A stretch of 64,000 nt of DNA. Origin: Streptomyces sp. MP131-18. GTDB taxonomy: Bacteria > Actinomycetota > Actinomycetes > Streptomycetales > Streptomycetaceae. Under the pieces are notes generated by a model, which saw only the letters and a list, made by a program, of their open reading frames with translations, was not told the DNA's origin and did no database searches. This document shows, piece after piece, positions 19,757-28,068 of this stretch (its first letter is position 1; each line of letters opens with the position of its first letter). The stretch covers positions 1,568,754-1,632,753 of the forward strand of contig NZ_LZNS01000001.1 of the NCBI RefSeq assembly GCF_001984575.1. Reading direction: 5' to 3'. The position numbers and the translations under genes are program-made.

Positions 19757-21025
19757 CTACCAGGGCAGGTCCCTGACCTGCTGCACGCACAGCACCAGGA
19801 AGAGCACGCCAGAGGCAAGCAGCATCACGTTGCTGAGTGGCCCGTTGCGCCACTGGCGCGGCACGCGGTCGGTGTTCAGCAGCCACAGCAGGGTCAGCGC
19901 GAGGAACGGCATGAAGAACGCGCCGAGCACGCCGTAGGTGAGGATCAGTCCGATCGGCTGGTCGAGCCACAGCAAGCCCATCGGGGGGAACGTCAGCCAC
20001 AGCAGGTAGGCACGGAACGGCCGGGAGCGCTCCCTGTCCTCCTCGGGCACGGCGAGGGTGGGCTTGACGTGGCCGAGGAAGTCGGTGAACAGCAGGCTGA
20101 CGCCGTGCCAGACGCCGATCACCGAGCTGAAAGAGGCGGAGAAGAAACCGATCAGGAACAGCTTTGCGGTGACCGTGCCGAAGCGTTCCTCCAGCACGTC
20201 GCCGATGTCGAGCAGGCCGCGGTCCCCCTGGCTCAGGGCGAGGTCGGCGGCGTTCAGCAGCTCCGCGCCGATCACCAGCATGGCGACGACGAACAGGCCG
20301 GTGGTGGCGTACGCGACGCGGTTGTCCAGGCGCATCATCGGCATCCACGACGGGCCCCGCCAGCCCTTGGCCGTCACCCAGTAGCCGTAGGCGGCCAGCG
20401 TGATCGTGCCGCCGACGCCGCCCATGAGGCCGAGCGTGTACAGCACCGACCCGTCCGGCAGGGTCGGCACCAGGCCCGCGGCGAGGGCGCCGGAGTCGGG
20501 GCCGATCCGGATGGCGATGCCGACGACGACCACGAACATCACGCCGACGAAGGCCATCATCAGCTTCTCGACGACGGTGTACCGGTTGAACCAGACGCAC
20601 ACGAGCCCGAGCAGCCCGGCGATGATGCCCCAGGTGCGCAGCGAGGGGCCGTCGGGGAAGAGGGCCACCAGCGGCAGCGCGCTGGCCGACATCGCGGTGG
20701 CGCCGTAGACGAAGCCCCAGACCACGATGTAGATGCCGAAGTACACCGCGGTCCAGCGGCCGAGGCCGCGCCAGCCCTCGAAGATCGTTTGGCCGGTGGC
20801 CAGGTGCCACCGGCCGGTGGCCTCCGCGAGGGAGATCTTGATCAGGCAGCCGAGCACCGCGGCCCACACGAGCGTGTAGCCGTACCGTTCGCCGGCCACG
20901 GCCGTCGCGACCAGATCGCCCGCGCCCACTCCGGTCGCCGCGACCACGAGGCCCGGGCCTATCAACCGCCAGCGGCTCCTGGGCGGTTCGGTCTGCTCAT
21001 GCGTCGTCTTCGCCACGCCGGACAT
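19757..21025 (-). CDS. Nramp-related transporter lacking canonical metal-binding motifs
   Basis: Integral membrane protein of 422 residues with about eleven hydrophobic spans and the overall Nramp/SLC11 layout. The first span reads GPGLVVAATGVGAGDLV where classical Mn/Fe transporters have DPGN, and the sixth-span region reads GGVGGTITLAAYGYW in place of the MPH-type motif. The metal ligands of MntH are therefore missing, so the cargo may be another ion (for example Mg) or a non-metal. Start ATG at 21025 with a weak GGGGCAGG upstream. It stands alone on the minus strand, divergent from the ClpN-like gene. Confidence 0.82.
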   Translation of the reverse strand: MSGVAKTTHEQTEPPRSRWRLIGPGLVVAATGVGAGDLVATAVAGERYGYTLVWAAVLGCLIKISLAEATGRWHLATGQTIFEGWRGLGRWTAVYFGIYIVVWGFVYGATAMSASALPLVALFPDGPSLRTWGIIAGLLGLVCVWFNRYTVVEKLMMAFVGVMFVVVVGIAIRIGPDSGALAAGLVPTLPDGSVLYTLGLMGGVGGTITLAAYGYWVTAKGWRGPSWMPMMRLDNRVAYATTGLFVVAMLVIGAELLNAADLALSQGDRGLLDIGDVLEERFGTVTAKLFLIGFFSASFSSVIGVWHGVSLLFTDFLGHVKPTLAVPEEDRERSRPFRAYLLWLTFPPMGLLWLDQPIGLILTYGVLGAFFMPFLALTLLWLLNTDRVPRQWRNGPLSNVMLLASGVLFLVLCVQQVRDLPW

Positions 21026-21074
21026 CCTGCCCCGGCGCGCACCGTTTGATTAGCACACGCCAATAACGGATGAG

Positions 21075-21111
21075 CCGGTGCACGCCGGTGCACGCCGGTG
21101 CACGCCGGTGC
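21075..21111. repeat. tandem 10-base repeat CCGGTGCACG, 3.7 copies
   Basis: Three exact copies (21075-21104) plus seven further bases, in the divergent gap between the Nramp-like gene and the ClpN-like gene. The unit contains the palindrome GTGCAC, and the 10-base period keeps copies on one face of the helix. Confidence 0.9.
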
Positions 21112-21131
21112 CCTTCCGCCGCGAACCTGAA

Positions 21132-21162
21132 GGGGTTATCTTGGGGTTATCCCATAACCCCA
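21132..21162. promoter_or_regulatory. operator candidate of the RHH/ClpN gene
   Basis: GGGGTTAT occurs at 21132-21139 and again at 21143-21150 (11-base period). The second copy forms a perfect inverted repeat with ATAACCCC: arms TGGGGTTAT (21142-21150) and ATAACCCCA (21154-21162), spaced by 3 bases. The site ends 19 bases before the start codon. Such direct/inverted arrays are typical of ribbon-helix-helix repressor binding sites, and the gene encodes an RHH-like domain. Confidence 0.6.
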
Positions 21163-21181
21163 CCAGAGAGGCGGTACTTCC

Positions 21182-21937
21182 ATGCCCAAGATCAACGTCT
21201 ATCTGCCGGACGAGCTGGCGGAGGCCGTCAAGGACACCGGCATCCCCGTCTCAGCCGTCTGCCAGCGCGCCCTGGAGCAGGCCGTGCGCCGCATCACCGC
21301 GATCCGCGAGAGCACCGCGGACACGTTCGACCCCGAAGACCCCACGGCGCTGGTCAGCTTCACCCCGCGCGCCAGGAGCGCGATCAAGCACGCCCAACGG
21401 CTGGCCGCGGCAGAGAACGGCGCGGTGATCACCACGCGCCACCTGCTCGACGGCGTCCTGGCCGAGGAGGGAAACCTCGCGCTGCGCGTCCTGGACGTGC
21501 TGGAGGTCGCCCCGGCGACGGTGCGTCAGGAGCTGGCCCGCCGCGGCGGCGAGAGCGGCCGCGAGCCTGGCGGGCCCGCGTTCAGCACCGCCGCGGCCAA
21601 CGCCCTGGAGATGACCACCACCGAGGCGACCGGCCTCGGCCACAATTACATCGGCTGCGAGCACCTGTTGCTCGGCATGATCAGCGAGCCGGAGGGCACC
21701 GCGGGCCGCACGCTGCGCGCCCTCGGCGCCGAGTACCGGCTGGCCCGCCGCGCGGTCAACGCCGCCCTCGCCGGCTACGTGCACCTGCGCGCCCAGACCG
21801 CCGCGGCCGCCCCCGGAGCGGCCGCGGCGGGGGCCGGTGCCCTCGCGGAGGTGGTCAAACGGGAGCTGGCACCGCTGGTCGAACGCCTGGAGCGGCTGGA
21901 GCGGCAGGTCGGCCCCGAGCCGGGCGCCACGCGATGA
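21182..21937 (+). CDS. ribbon-helix-helix-like / Clp N-terminal domain protein
   Basis: 251 residues without an ATPase domain. The first 45 residues (KINVYLPDELAEAVKDTGIPVSAVCQRAL) look like a ribbon-helix-helix DNA-binding fold: a short strand then two helices. Two ClpA/ClpC-type N-terminal repeats follow (FTPRARSAIKHAQRLAAAENGAVITTRHLL, about 58-115, and FSTAAANALEMTTTEATGLGHNYIGCEHLL, about 133-190), then an Ala-rich linker and a short C-terminal coiled-coil-like end. A ClpN repeat pair without AAA module suggests a substrate- or phosphoarginine-sensing regulator rather than an unfoldase. Probably autoregulated through the GGGGTTAT palindrome upstream. Function otherwise unknown. Confidence 0.8.
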   Translation: MPKINVYLPDELAEAVKDTGIPVSAVCQRALEQAVRRITAIRESTADTFDPEDPTALVSFTPRARSAIKHAQRLAAAENGAVITTRHLLDGVLAEEGNLALRVLDVLEVAPATVRQELARRGGESGREPGGPAFSTAAANALEMTTTEATGLGHNYIGCEHLLLGMISEPEGTAGRTLRALGAEYRLARRAVNAALAGYVHLRAQTAAAAPGAAAAGAGALAEVVKRELAPLVERLERLERQVGPEPGATR

Positions 21938-21977
21938 TTCCGCCGGCCGCCGACCCGTTCGCGGCATACTTCCCCGG

Positions 21978-23343
21978 GTGTTCCTGACGATATCCGCGGC
22001 CGGCGACGCCGGCCGCCCCGCCACAGACCTGGGCTTCCTGCTGCACAAACACCCGGAAAAGGCCCAGGAGTTCAGCACGTCAGCAGGCACGGCCCACGTC
22101 TTCTACCCGGCGGCGGACGAACGGCGCTGCACCGTGGCCCTGCTGCTCGATGTCGACCCGGTCGCACTCGTGCGCGGGCGCGGGCGCGGGGCCGCGCCCG
22201 ACGCCACGCTCGCCCAGTACGTGAACGACCGCCCCTACGCGGCCTCCTCACTGCTCGCGGTCGCGCTCGGCCAGGTGTTCCGCACCGCGCTGCGCGGCGA
22301 CTGCGCGGCCCGCCCCGAGCTGCCGGGGCGGGCGCTGCCGCTGCGCGTCGAGGTGCCCGCGCTCCCCGCGCGCGGCGGTGCGGACGTGGTGCGGCGGCTG
22401 TTCGAGCCGCTGGGCTGGGCGGTGACGGCGGTGCCGGTCGCGCTGGACGAGACGTTCCCCGAATGGGGCGACTCCCGGTATCTGCGGCTGACGCTGACCG
22501 GCACGGCCACGCTGTCGGCCGCGCTGCGCCAGCTGTACGTGCTGCTGCCGGTGCTCGACGCGGCCAAGCACTACTGGATCACGGCGGAAGAGGTGGACAA
22601 GCTGCTGCGGGCCGGGGACGGCTGGCTGGCTGGCCGGGCACCCGGAGCACAGGCTGATCGTCGACCGCTACCTGGCCCACCGCACCGCCCTGACCAGGCA
22701 GGCGCTGACGCGGCTCGAACTGGCGCGGCTCGCCGAGCTGGACGACGGCGCCGTCGAGGAGCTGGACAACGCCGTCGCCGACGGCCAGGACGGCACCGCG
22801 GACGAGGACCCGGCGGCCGGGGAGGGCGCCGGGGCCCCGGTGCCGCTCGCCGTCCAGCGGCGCACCGCGGTCCTCGACGCGCTGCGGGCGAGCGGCGCGA
22901 GCCGCGTGCTCGATCTCGGCTGCGGCGGCGGGCAGTTGCTGGGCGCGCTGCTGGCGGAGAAACGGCTGACGGAGGTCGTCGGCATGGACGTCTCGGCGCG
23001 CGCCCTGGCCGCGGCCCACCGGCGGCTCGGCGTGGACCGCATGCCGGAGCGGCAGCGCGCGCGGCTCCGGCTGATCCAGGGCTCGCTGGTGTACACCGAC
23101 GCACGCCTGGAGGGCTACGACGCGGCCGTGCTGTGCGAGGTGATCGAGCACGTGGACCCGCCGCGGCTGCCCGCGCTCGCCCACGCCGTGTTCGGCGCGG
23201 CCCGGCCCGGGACGGTGATCGTCACCACGCCGAACGCCGAGTACAACAGCCGCTGGGAGACGCTGCCCGCCGGGCAGTTCCGGCACACCGACCACCGTTC
23301 GAGTGGACCCGGGCCCAGTTCGCCGCCTGGGCCACCGAGGCGC
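21978..23343 (+). pseudogene. hen1: 3'-terminal RNA ribose 2'-O-methyltransferase Hen1, frameshifted and truncated
   Basis: Hen1 methylates the 3'-terminal ribose during bacterial RNA repair with Pnkp. The recognisable protein is split over frames: an N-terminal domain from GTG 21978 (FLTISAAGDAGRPATDLGFLL...) to DGWLAG near 22634; then, after a shift, GHPEHRLIVDRYLAHR onward with the methyltransferase motifs VLDLGCGGGQLL and CEVIEHVDPPRL (metal ligands E, E, H) and TPNAEYN; then at about 23298 a second shift into FEWTRAQFAAWATE. The first break is explained by one extra GGCT unit at 22620-22631, the second by one missing base. The last 30-40 residues of normal Hen1 are absent and the sequence runs directly into a Pnkp fragment. 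Confidence 0.82.
22620..22631 (+). repeat. hen1: GGCT tetranucleotide repeat causing the hen1 frameshift
   Basis: Three tandem GGCT units followed by GGCC. Removing one unit restores the frame and gives DGWLAGHPEHRL, the expected protein. Either slipped-strand expansion or a sequencing/assembly error. Confidence 0.75.
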
Positions 23344-23998
23344 GCTCGGCGCGGCGGCGGAGCGCGGTGTCGACGTGGCGTCCCTCGCCGCGCGGCAGCG
23401 GGAACGCGCCGCGGACGCCGAGGCCTTCACGGCGGCGTACCGCACGTACTGCCGGCCCACGGGCGAGGGGCTCGACGGCGTGCGCATCGCGCCGTTCCAG
23501 CTCCTGGCCTCGGAGGGGCGTTCGCTCGCCGCGCTGCCGCACGACGAGCAGCTGGCGCTGATCGACCGCGTGGTGGAGCGTGACCCGCTGTTGTCCACGA
23601 CCCGGCGGCTGGCGGTGGACACCGGGGACGAGGCGTCGGTGGCCGAGGGCGTGCGCTGGTGGCTCGGCCTGACCGCGGACGGCGGCGAGGGCATGGTCGT
23701 CAAGCCGCGCGCGGCGTACGTGCGGGGCGCGGACGGGCGGCTGGTCCAGCCGGGCATCAAGTGCCGCGGCCGGGAGTACCTGCGGATCGTCTACGGCCCC
23801 GAGTACACGCGCCCGGAGAACCTTGGGCGCCTGCGGCAGCGGAGCCTGGGCCACAAGCGGTCGCTGGCCCTGCGCGAGTACGCGCTGGGTCTTGAGGCGC
23901 TGGACCGGGTCGCGGCCGGCGAGCCGGTGTGGCGCGTGCACGAGGCAGTGTTCGCCGTACTGGCGCTGGAGTCCGAGCCGGTGGACCCGCGCCTGTAG
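23344..23998 (+). pseudogene. pnkp: C-terminal remnant of polynucleotide kinase-phosphatase Pnkp
   Basis: About 215 residues in a third reading frame that match only the end of the adenylyltransferase (ligase) domain of bacterial Pnkp: RIAPFQLLASEG, the nucleotidyltransferase motif GGEGMVVKP, GIKCRGREYLRIVYGPEYT and the C-terminal RQRSLGHKRSLALREYALGLEALD. The kinase and phosphatase domains and the adenylated lysine of the ligase domain, normally some 600 residues upstream, are gone. The fragment follows the Hen1 piece with no intergenic DNA, so one deletion joined the two genes. Functional RNA repair from this locus is very unlikely. Confidence 0.82.
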
Positions 23999-24072
23999 CC
24001 GCGAACGGCCGGGGTCCCGGCGTGTATTGACGGGTGTGCGGCGGTTCTGACAGCGTGCCGCGGGGGGCGAGC

Positions 24073-24753
24073 ATGAGTCTTTTCGGGCAAGACCCCTTCC
24101 TGGACGCGCTGGCGCGCGAGGACCGCCGCGCGCTCCTCGCCGCGGGCGCACCCCGGAGCTACGCGCCGGGCGATGTCATGGTGCGCGAGCGTGACACCAC
24201 CACCTTCGTGCTGGCGATCCTCAGCGGCTGGTCCGTCGTCTCGGTCGGCACCGAACGCGGGACCCGGCTGATCCTCGCGCTGCGCGGCGCGGGCGAGGTG
24301 GTCGGCGACCTGGCGGCCGTGGACCAGCATCCGCGCAGCGCCACGGTCACCGCGCTCGGCCCGGTGGAGTGCGTGGTGTTGCCGGGCGAGCGGTTCCGTC
24401 GGTTCCTCTCCGCCCGCCCGGCCGCGACGCAGCTGATCATGCGCCAGCTGTCGGCGCGGCTGCGCAGCGCGGACGTGGAACGGCGTTCGCTGGCCTCGGA
24501 GCCGGTGCTGCAACGGCTGGCGGCACGCCTGGTCGAGTTGGTCGAACGGGCGGGGCGGCAGGCGCCCGAGGGGGTCGTCGTCGACCTGCCGCTCCCCCAG
24601 CACGACTTGGCCGCCGCGGTCGGCGCGACCAGGGAGGCGGTCGCCAAGGCGCTGCGGCTGCTGCGCGGTCAGGGGCTCGTGGAGACGGGCACCCGGCGGC
24701 TGGTGGTGAAGGACATCGGCGTGCTGCGCCTGCTGGCCGCGGGCCGCGACTGA
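24073..24753 (+). CDS. Crp/Fnr-family transcriptional regulator
   Basis: 226 residues. Residues 8-125 form a cyclic-nucleotide-binding beta-roll (LAGAPRSYAPGDVMVRERDTT-like start, then GEVVGDLAAVDQHPRSATVTAL), and residues 150-220 the winged helix-turn-helix (LPLPQHDLAAAVGATREAVAKALRLLRGQGLVE). The phosphate-cassette Arg/Ser seen in true cAMP binders is not clear, so the ligand is uncertain. The ATG at 24073 is chosen because the upstream in-frame start at 24034 lies before a GGGGGG ribosome site. It lies between the decayed RNA-repair locus and the cyclase-like module on the same strand. Confidence 0.85.
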   Translation: MSLFGQDPFLDALAREDRRALLAAGAPRSYAPGDVMVRERDTTTFVLAILSGWSVVSVGTERGTRLILALRGAGEVVGDLAAVDQHPRSATVTALGPVECVVLPGERFRRFLSARPAATQLIMRQLSARLRSADVERRSLASEPVLQRLAARLVELVERAGRQAPEGVVVDLPLPQHDLAAAVGATREAVAKALRLLRGQGLVETGTRRLVVKDIGVLRLLAAGRD

Positions 24754-24943
24754 CCGCGCGCGGGGGGGCGCACGAACCAAGCGGGGGCGCGCGCGACGGG
24801 GGCGCGCGATGGTGGCGTGCGCCCCGAATATCACCTCAATCGGCGCCGGTTGTGTAAACGGCTACATCGCGCCCTCCGCATCCGCGCCACGCTGTTTCCC
24901 GAACGACCCACTCACCGGGCGGCGAAGGCGGCAGGGGGACAGC

Positions 24944-25759
24944 GTGGCCAGTACGGAAGAACGGGCCGTGTACCGGCTCGTGGTCTGCGGGGACGTCAAG
25001 GATTCCGGACGGTTGAATCTCGGCGCGAAACTGCGGATGCGCGAAAGTCTCTACCAGGTGTTCCAGGACGCGCTCGACGCCGTCGACGTGGGACCGGAGC
25101 AGGTGGACGTCATCGATCGGGGCGACGGGCTGCTGCTGTCGTTCGAGCCGGGGGTGCCGCCCGCGCTGATCGCGGGCGTGTGGCTCGAGGAGGTGCGGCA
25201 GGGCCTGATCGAGCGCAGGCCCGTGCTGCACGACCGGCTGCGGATGCGGCTCGCCATGCACCAGGGCCCGGTCTCGCACGACGGCAGGGGCCCCGTCGGC
25301 CGGGCCGTCGACCTCGCCTGCCGGCTGTGCGACTGCGATCCGGCGCGGCGCGTCCTCGACGCCTCCGACAGCGATCTGGTGCTGGTCGTCTCCGACCCCT
25401 TCCACGGCGCGGTGATCGCGGACAGCGTCGGCGAGCGGTTCGTCGAGCCGGAGGCGTACCGGCCGTTCCGCGTCTCGGTGAAGGAGACGGACGAGATCGC
25501 CTGGTTCCGCGTTCCCGGGCTGCCGGTGCCGCCTGACCTGACGGGGGGAGGCGGCACCGGCACCGCCCCCGGCGGGGCGCCGCCCGCGCCGGAAGGGCGC
25601 GAGCCCGGCGCGGCGGGCGGCGATACGGAACGCGACCTGTCGCGGTACCGCATCGACGTGCACGACGGGGACAGCACCGTGGTGTCGGCCCGCACCATCG
25701 AGGGCGGGCTGACCATCAAGCACGGCAACCGCTCGCGCCGCGACGGGCAGCAGCAGTGA
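24944..25759 (+). CDS. class III nucleotidyl-cyclase-fold protein with C-terminal amyloid-like motif
   Basis: 271 residues. The N-terminal 190 show the cyclase homology pattern: VVCGDVKDSG (first metal-Asp position), DVIDRGDGLLLSF (second Asp), RLAMHQGP and GRAVDLACRL; the transition-state Asn of the usual NLAAR is Asp here, so activity is uncertain. A Gly/Pro-rich linker (about 200-230) leads to a C-terminal segment VHDGDSTVVSARTIEGG (from about residue 239) that resembles bacterial amyloid signalling sequences. The GTG start has AGGGGGA upstream. Its stop overlaps the start of the next gene by four bases. Neither family name nor function is established. Confidence 0.72.
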   Translation: MASTEERAVYRLVVCGDVKDSGRLNLGAKLRMRESLYQVFQDALDAVDVGPEQVDVIDRGDGLLLSFEPGVPPALIAGVWLEEVRQGLIERRPVLHDRLRMRLAMHQGPVSHDGRGPVGRAVDLACRLCDCDPARRVLDASDSDLVLVVSDPFHGAVIADSVGERFVEPEAYRPFRVSVKETDEIAWFRVPGLPVPPDLTGGGGTGTAPGGAPPAPEGREPGAAGGDTERDLSRYRIDVHDGDSTVVSARTIEGGLTIKHGNRSRRDGQQQ

Positions 25760-28068
25760 GCGAGGACGGACAGGACGCGGACGACGCGAAGGGCAGACCC
25801 CCCGAGGGCGGCGGTCCGAAGGGCGGCGCCAAGGACGAGGGGAAGGACGACGGCGGCCGGGAGGGCAAGGAGAACCGGTTCTCCGGTGCGCACGCCGGCC
25901 CGCGGGACGGCGCACACGGCGCGGGCGCCGTGCACGCCGTGCGCCAGGCACGCGCCAACTACACCACCGTGCACGGGAGCAGCACGCTGGTCGACAGCTC
26001 CCGCATCGACCGGGTACAGGTCGGCGACACCCACCACTATCACTACGGGCCGCGCACCGCCCCCCTGGTGACCGGCGCGGTGACCACCGAGGAACTGCGG
26101 CGCCTGCGCCTGGTGTTCGCGCCGCCGCCCGAGTACCCGGCGCTGCTCGACCACCTCCGCGGGCGCCGCGTGCTCGCGCTGTGCGGCGACCCGGGCAGCG
26201 GGCGCGGCTGCACGGCGGTGTCCCTCCTGGACGAGGTGGCACACGGCGCGGTGGAGCGCATGGACCCGCGCACCGAACTGTCCGCGCTGTCCGGCGACGC
26301 CATCCGGGAGGGCCACGGCTACGCCCTCGAACTGGCCGGCGGCACCGGCCGCCCCGCCGAGCTGCACCTGGACCGGCTGGGTGCCCTGCTGGCCGAGCGC
26401 AACGCCCATCTGGTCCTGGTCGTGGACGCCGGGGACCTGGGCGACGCGTTGCTGCGCGGCCGGTACGGAAGGCTGTTCCTGCCGCCCCCGCCGCAGGAGG
26501 TGCTGAAGCGGCATGTGGCCTCGCTGGTGAAGGGCGAGGAACGGCGCACGCACGCCCTGGGCGTCGCGGAGCGCGACGACGTGCGCGGCGCACTCGGTCT
26601 CACGCGCCTGCGCCCGCGCGAGGCGGTCGCGCTGGCCGGGCTCCTGGCCCGGCACGCCGGCGGCGACCTGGACGACGCGGGCCTGCTCGCCGAGTGCACG
26701 CGCTTCGCGCCCCGGCAGGCCGCGCTGTGGTTCGCCGGTGCGGGCCGGGGCGCGACCCTGCGCGCGGCGCTGCCGACGCTGCGGCCCGCGGCGCTGCGCC
26801 TGGGCCTTGCGGTGTACGACGGTGCCCCCTTCAGCGTGGCCGCCGAGGCCGCCGAGGCGCTGACCTGGGAGCTGGCCACGACCCTCGCCCCGGGGCGGAC
26901 GCCGGGCCGGCCGCTGTTCACCGAGGATCTGCGGGCCCGGCTGACCGCGGCCCGCGCCGGGCTCGGCACGGGCGAGGTCTCCCTCGGCGACGACCAGGTG
27001 CCGGTGCGCACCGTGCGGTTCGAGGGGCGGGGCCTGCCCTGGGCGGTGCTCTCCCACGTCTGGGAGGAGCACCACAACGCCCGCGGCCCGATGTGCCGGT
27101 GGCTGAACGCCCAGTGCGACGACCCACGCCCACTGGCCTGGGTGCCGGCCGCGCTCGCGGCGGGCGCGCTGGCCACCCTGGACTTTCCGTTCGCGGAGGC
27201 CGAACTGCTGATGCCGCTGGCCGGCTCCGAGTCCGGCACCCAGCGGCTCGCCGCCGCCACCGCCCTGGCCCAGACCGCCCGCACCCCGCGACTGCGGCCC
27301 GTCGTCGCGTCCCTGGTGCGGGGGTGGGCCGAGGACGGCAACGAGCTGCTGCGCAGCACGGCCGCCCTGGTCCACGGCTACGGAACGGTGGCCGGTTCCG
27401 TGGCCCGTTCGCTGGACGCGCTCGGCCCGCTCTCCGAGCCGGGGGACGACGCGGCGCCCGAGGCCGCCTGGGCGCAGTTGCAGGACGTGTCCTACAGCGT
27501 GGTGCGGCTGGCCGCGGGTGCCGAACCGGACACCGTGCTGCGGCGGCTCGGCCAGTGGCTCGGGGACCGGCGGATCGGCCGCAGGGACCTCGCGCTGCTG
27601 AGCATCATCCAGCTGACGGGAAGCCGCACCTGGCAGCTGTGGGGTCTGGACGAGCAGCCGGAGCTCGAAGCCCACCAGAACTGGCCGCTGACGGCCGCGC
27701 TGATCGCGGCCGGACCCGAGCGGGCACCGCTGCTCGCCGATCTGGTGTGGGCCGGGCTCGACACCGCCAGGTCGCGGGACGCGCTGCTCGTGGGCTTCAG
27801 GTCGTGGATGCGCCGGTCGGCGCGGAACGCGGAGCTGCTCGACGCCCTCTGCGCGTTCCTGCCGCTGCTGGTGAGCGGCCCGGCCGACGCCGCACGGCTG
27901 CGGGCCCTGGTGACGCGGCTCGCCCGCGACCCGGACGAGCCGATCCCGCCCGCGACGGTCGAACGGCTCGGCGCGGCCCTGGGCGCCGGGCCAGGGCCGC
28001 GCCCCGGCGGCCGGGACACTCCCGCCGCCCCCACACCGAGCACGCGCAGAAGGGAATCGACCGTATGA
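25756..28068 (+). CDS. large P-loop NTPase-like protein of unknown function
   Basis: 770 residues. Residues 1-60 are charged, Gly-rich and disordered. VHGSSTLVDSSRIDRVQVG (72-90) is a beta-prone segment similar to the end of the preceding protein. A Walker A-like GDPGSGRG (144-151) has Arg where Lys is usual, and LVLVVDAGD (219-227) fits Walker B. The rest is helical, Leu/Ala-rich and repeat-like (about 400-740), as in the sensor half of STAND/NLR-type ATPases. It is coupled to both neighbours by GTGA and ATGA overlaps. I read it as an NLR-like regulator; the degenerate P-loop leaves ATP hydrolysis in doubt. Confidence 0.7.
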   Translation: MSEDGQDADDAKGRPPEGGGPKGGAKDEGKDDGGREGKENRFSGAHAGPRDGAHGAGAVHAVRQARANYTTVHGSSTLVDSSRIDRVQVGDTHHYHYGPRTAPLVTGAVTTEELRRLRLVFAPPPEYPALLDHLRGRRVLALCGDPGSGRGCTAVSLLDEVAHGAVERMDPRTELSALSGDAIREGHGYALELAGGTGRPAELHLDRLGALLAERNAHLVLVVDAGDLGDALLRGRYGRLFLPPPPQEVLKRHVASLVKGEERRTHALGVAERDDVRGALGLTRLRPREAVALAGLLARHAGGDLDDAGLLAECTRFAPRQAALWFAGAGRGATLRAALPTLRPAALRLGLAVYDGAPFSVAAEAAEALTWELATTLAPGRTPGRPLFTEDLRARLTAARAGLGTGEVSLGDDQVPVRTVRFEGRGLPWAVLSHVWEEHHNARGPMCRWLNAQCDDPRPLAWVPAALAAGALATLDFPFAEAELLMPLAGSESGTQRLAAATALAQTARTPRLRPVVASLVRGWAEDGNELLRSTAALVHGYGTVAGSVARSLDALGPLSEPGDDAAPEAAWAQLQDVSYSVVRLAAGAEPDTVLRRLGQWLGDRRIGRRDLALLSIIQLTGSRTWQLWGLDEQPELEAHQNWPLTAALIAAGPERAPLLADLVWAGLDTARSRDALLVGFRSWMRRSARNAELLDALCAFLPLLVSGPADAARLRALVTRLARDPDEPIPPATVERLGAALGAGPGPRPGGRDTPAAPTPSTRRRESTV

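Noticed and set aside
21075-21111. Short CRISPR-like array
   Set aside because: Units are contiguous 10-base repeats without spacers.
21837-23561. Single 574-residue protein covering hen1
   Set aside because: It is the true Hen1 frame only to about 22634 and again at 23298-23343; the middle is a frameshift shadow, so hen1 is described as broken.
26181-28064. Upstream extension of the band-7-like gene in its own frame
   Set aside because: Arg/Ala/Gly-rich translation of the overlapping NTPase gene; the ATG at 28065 with ATGA overlap explains the real start.
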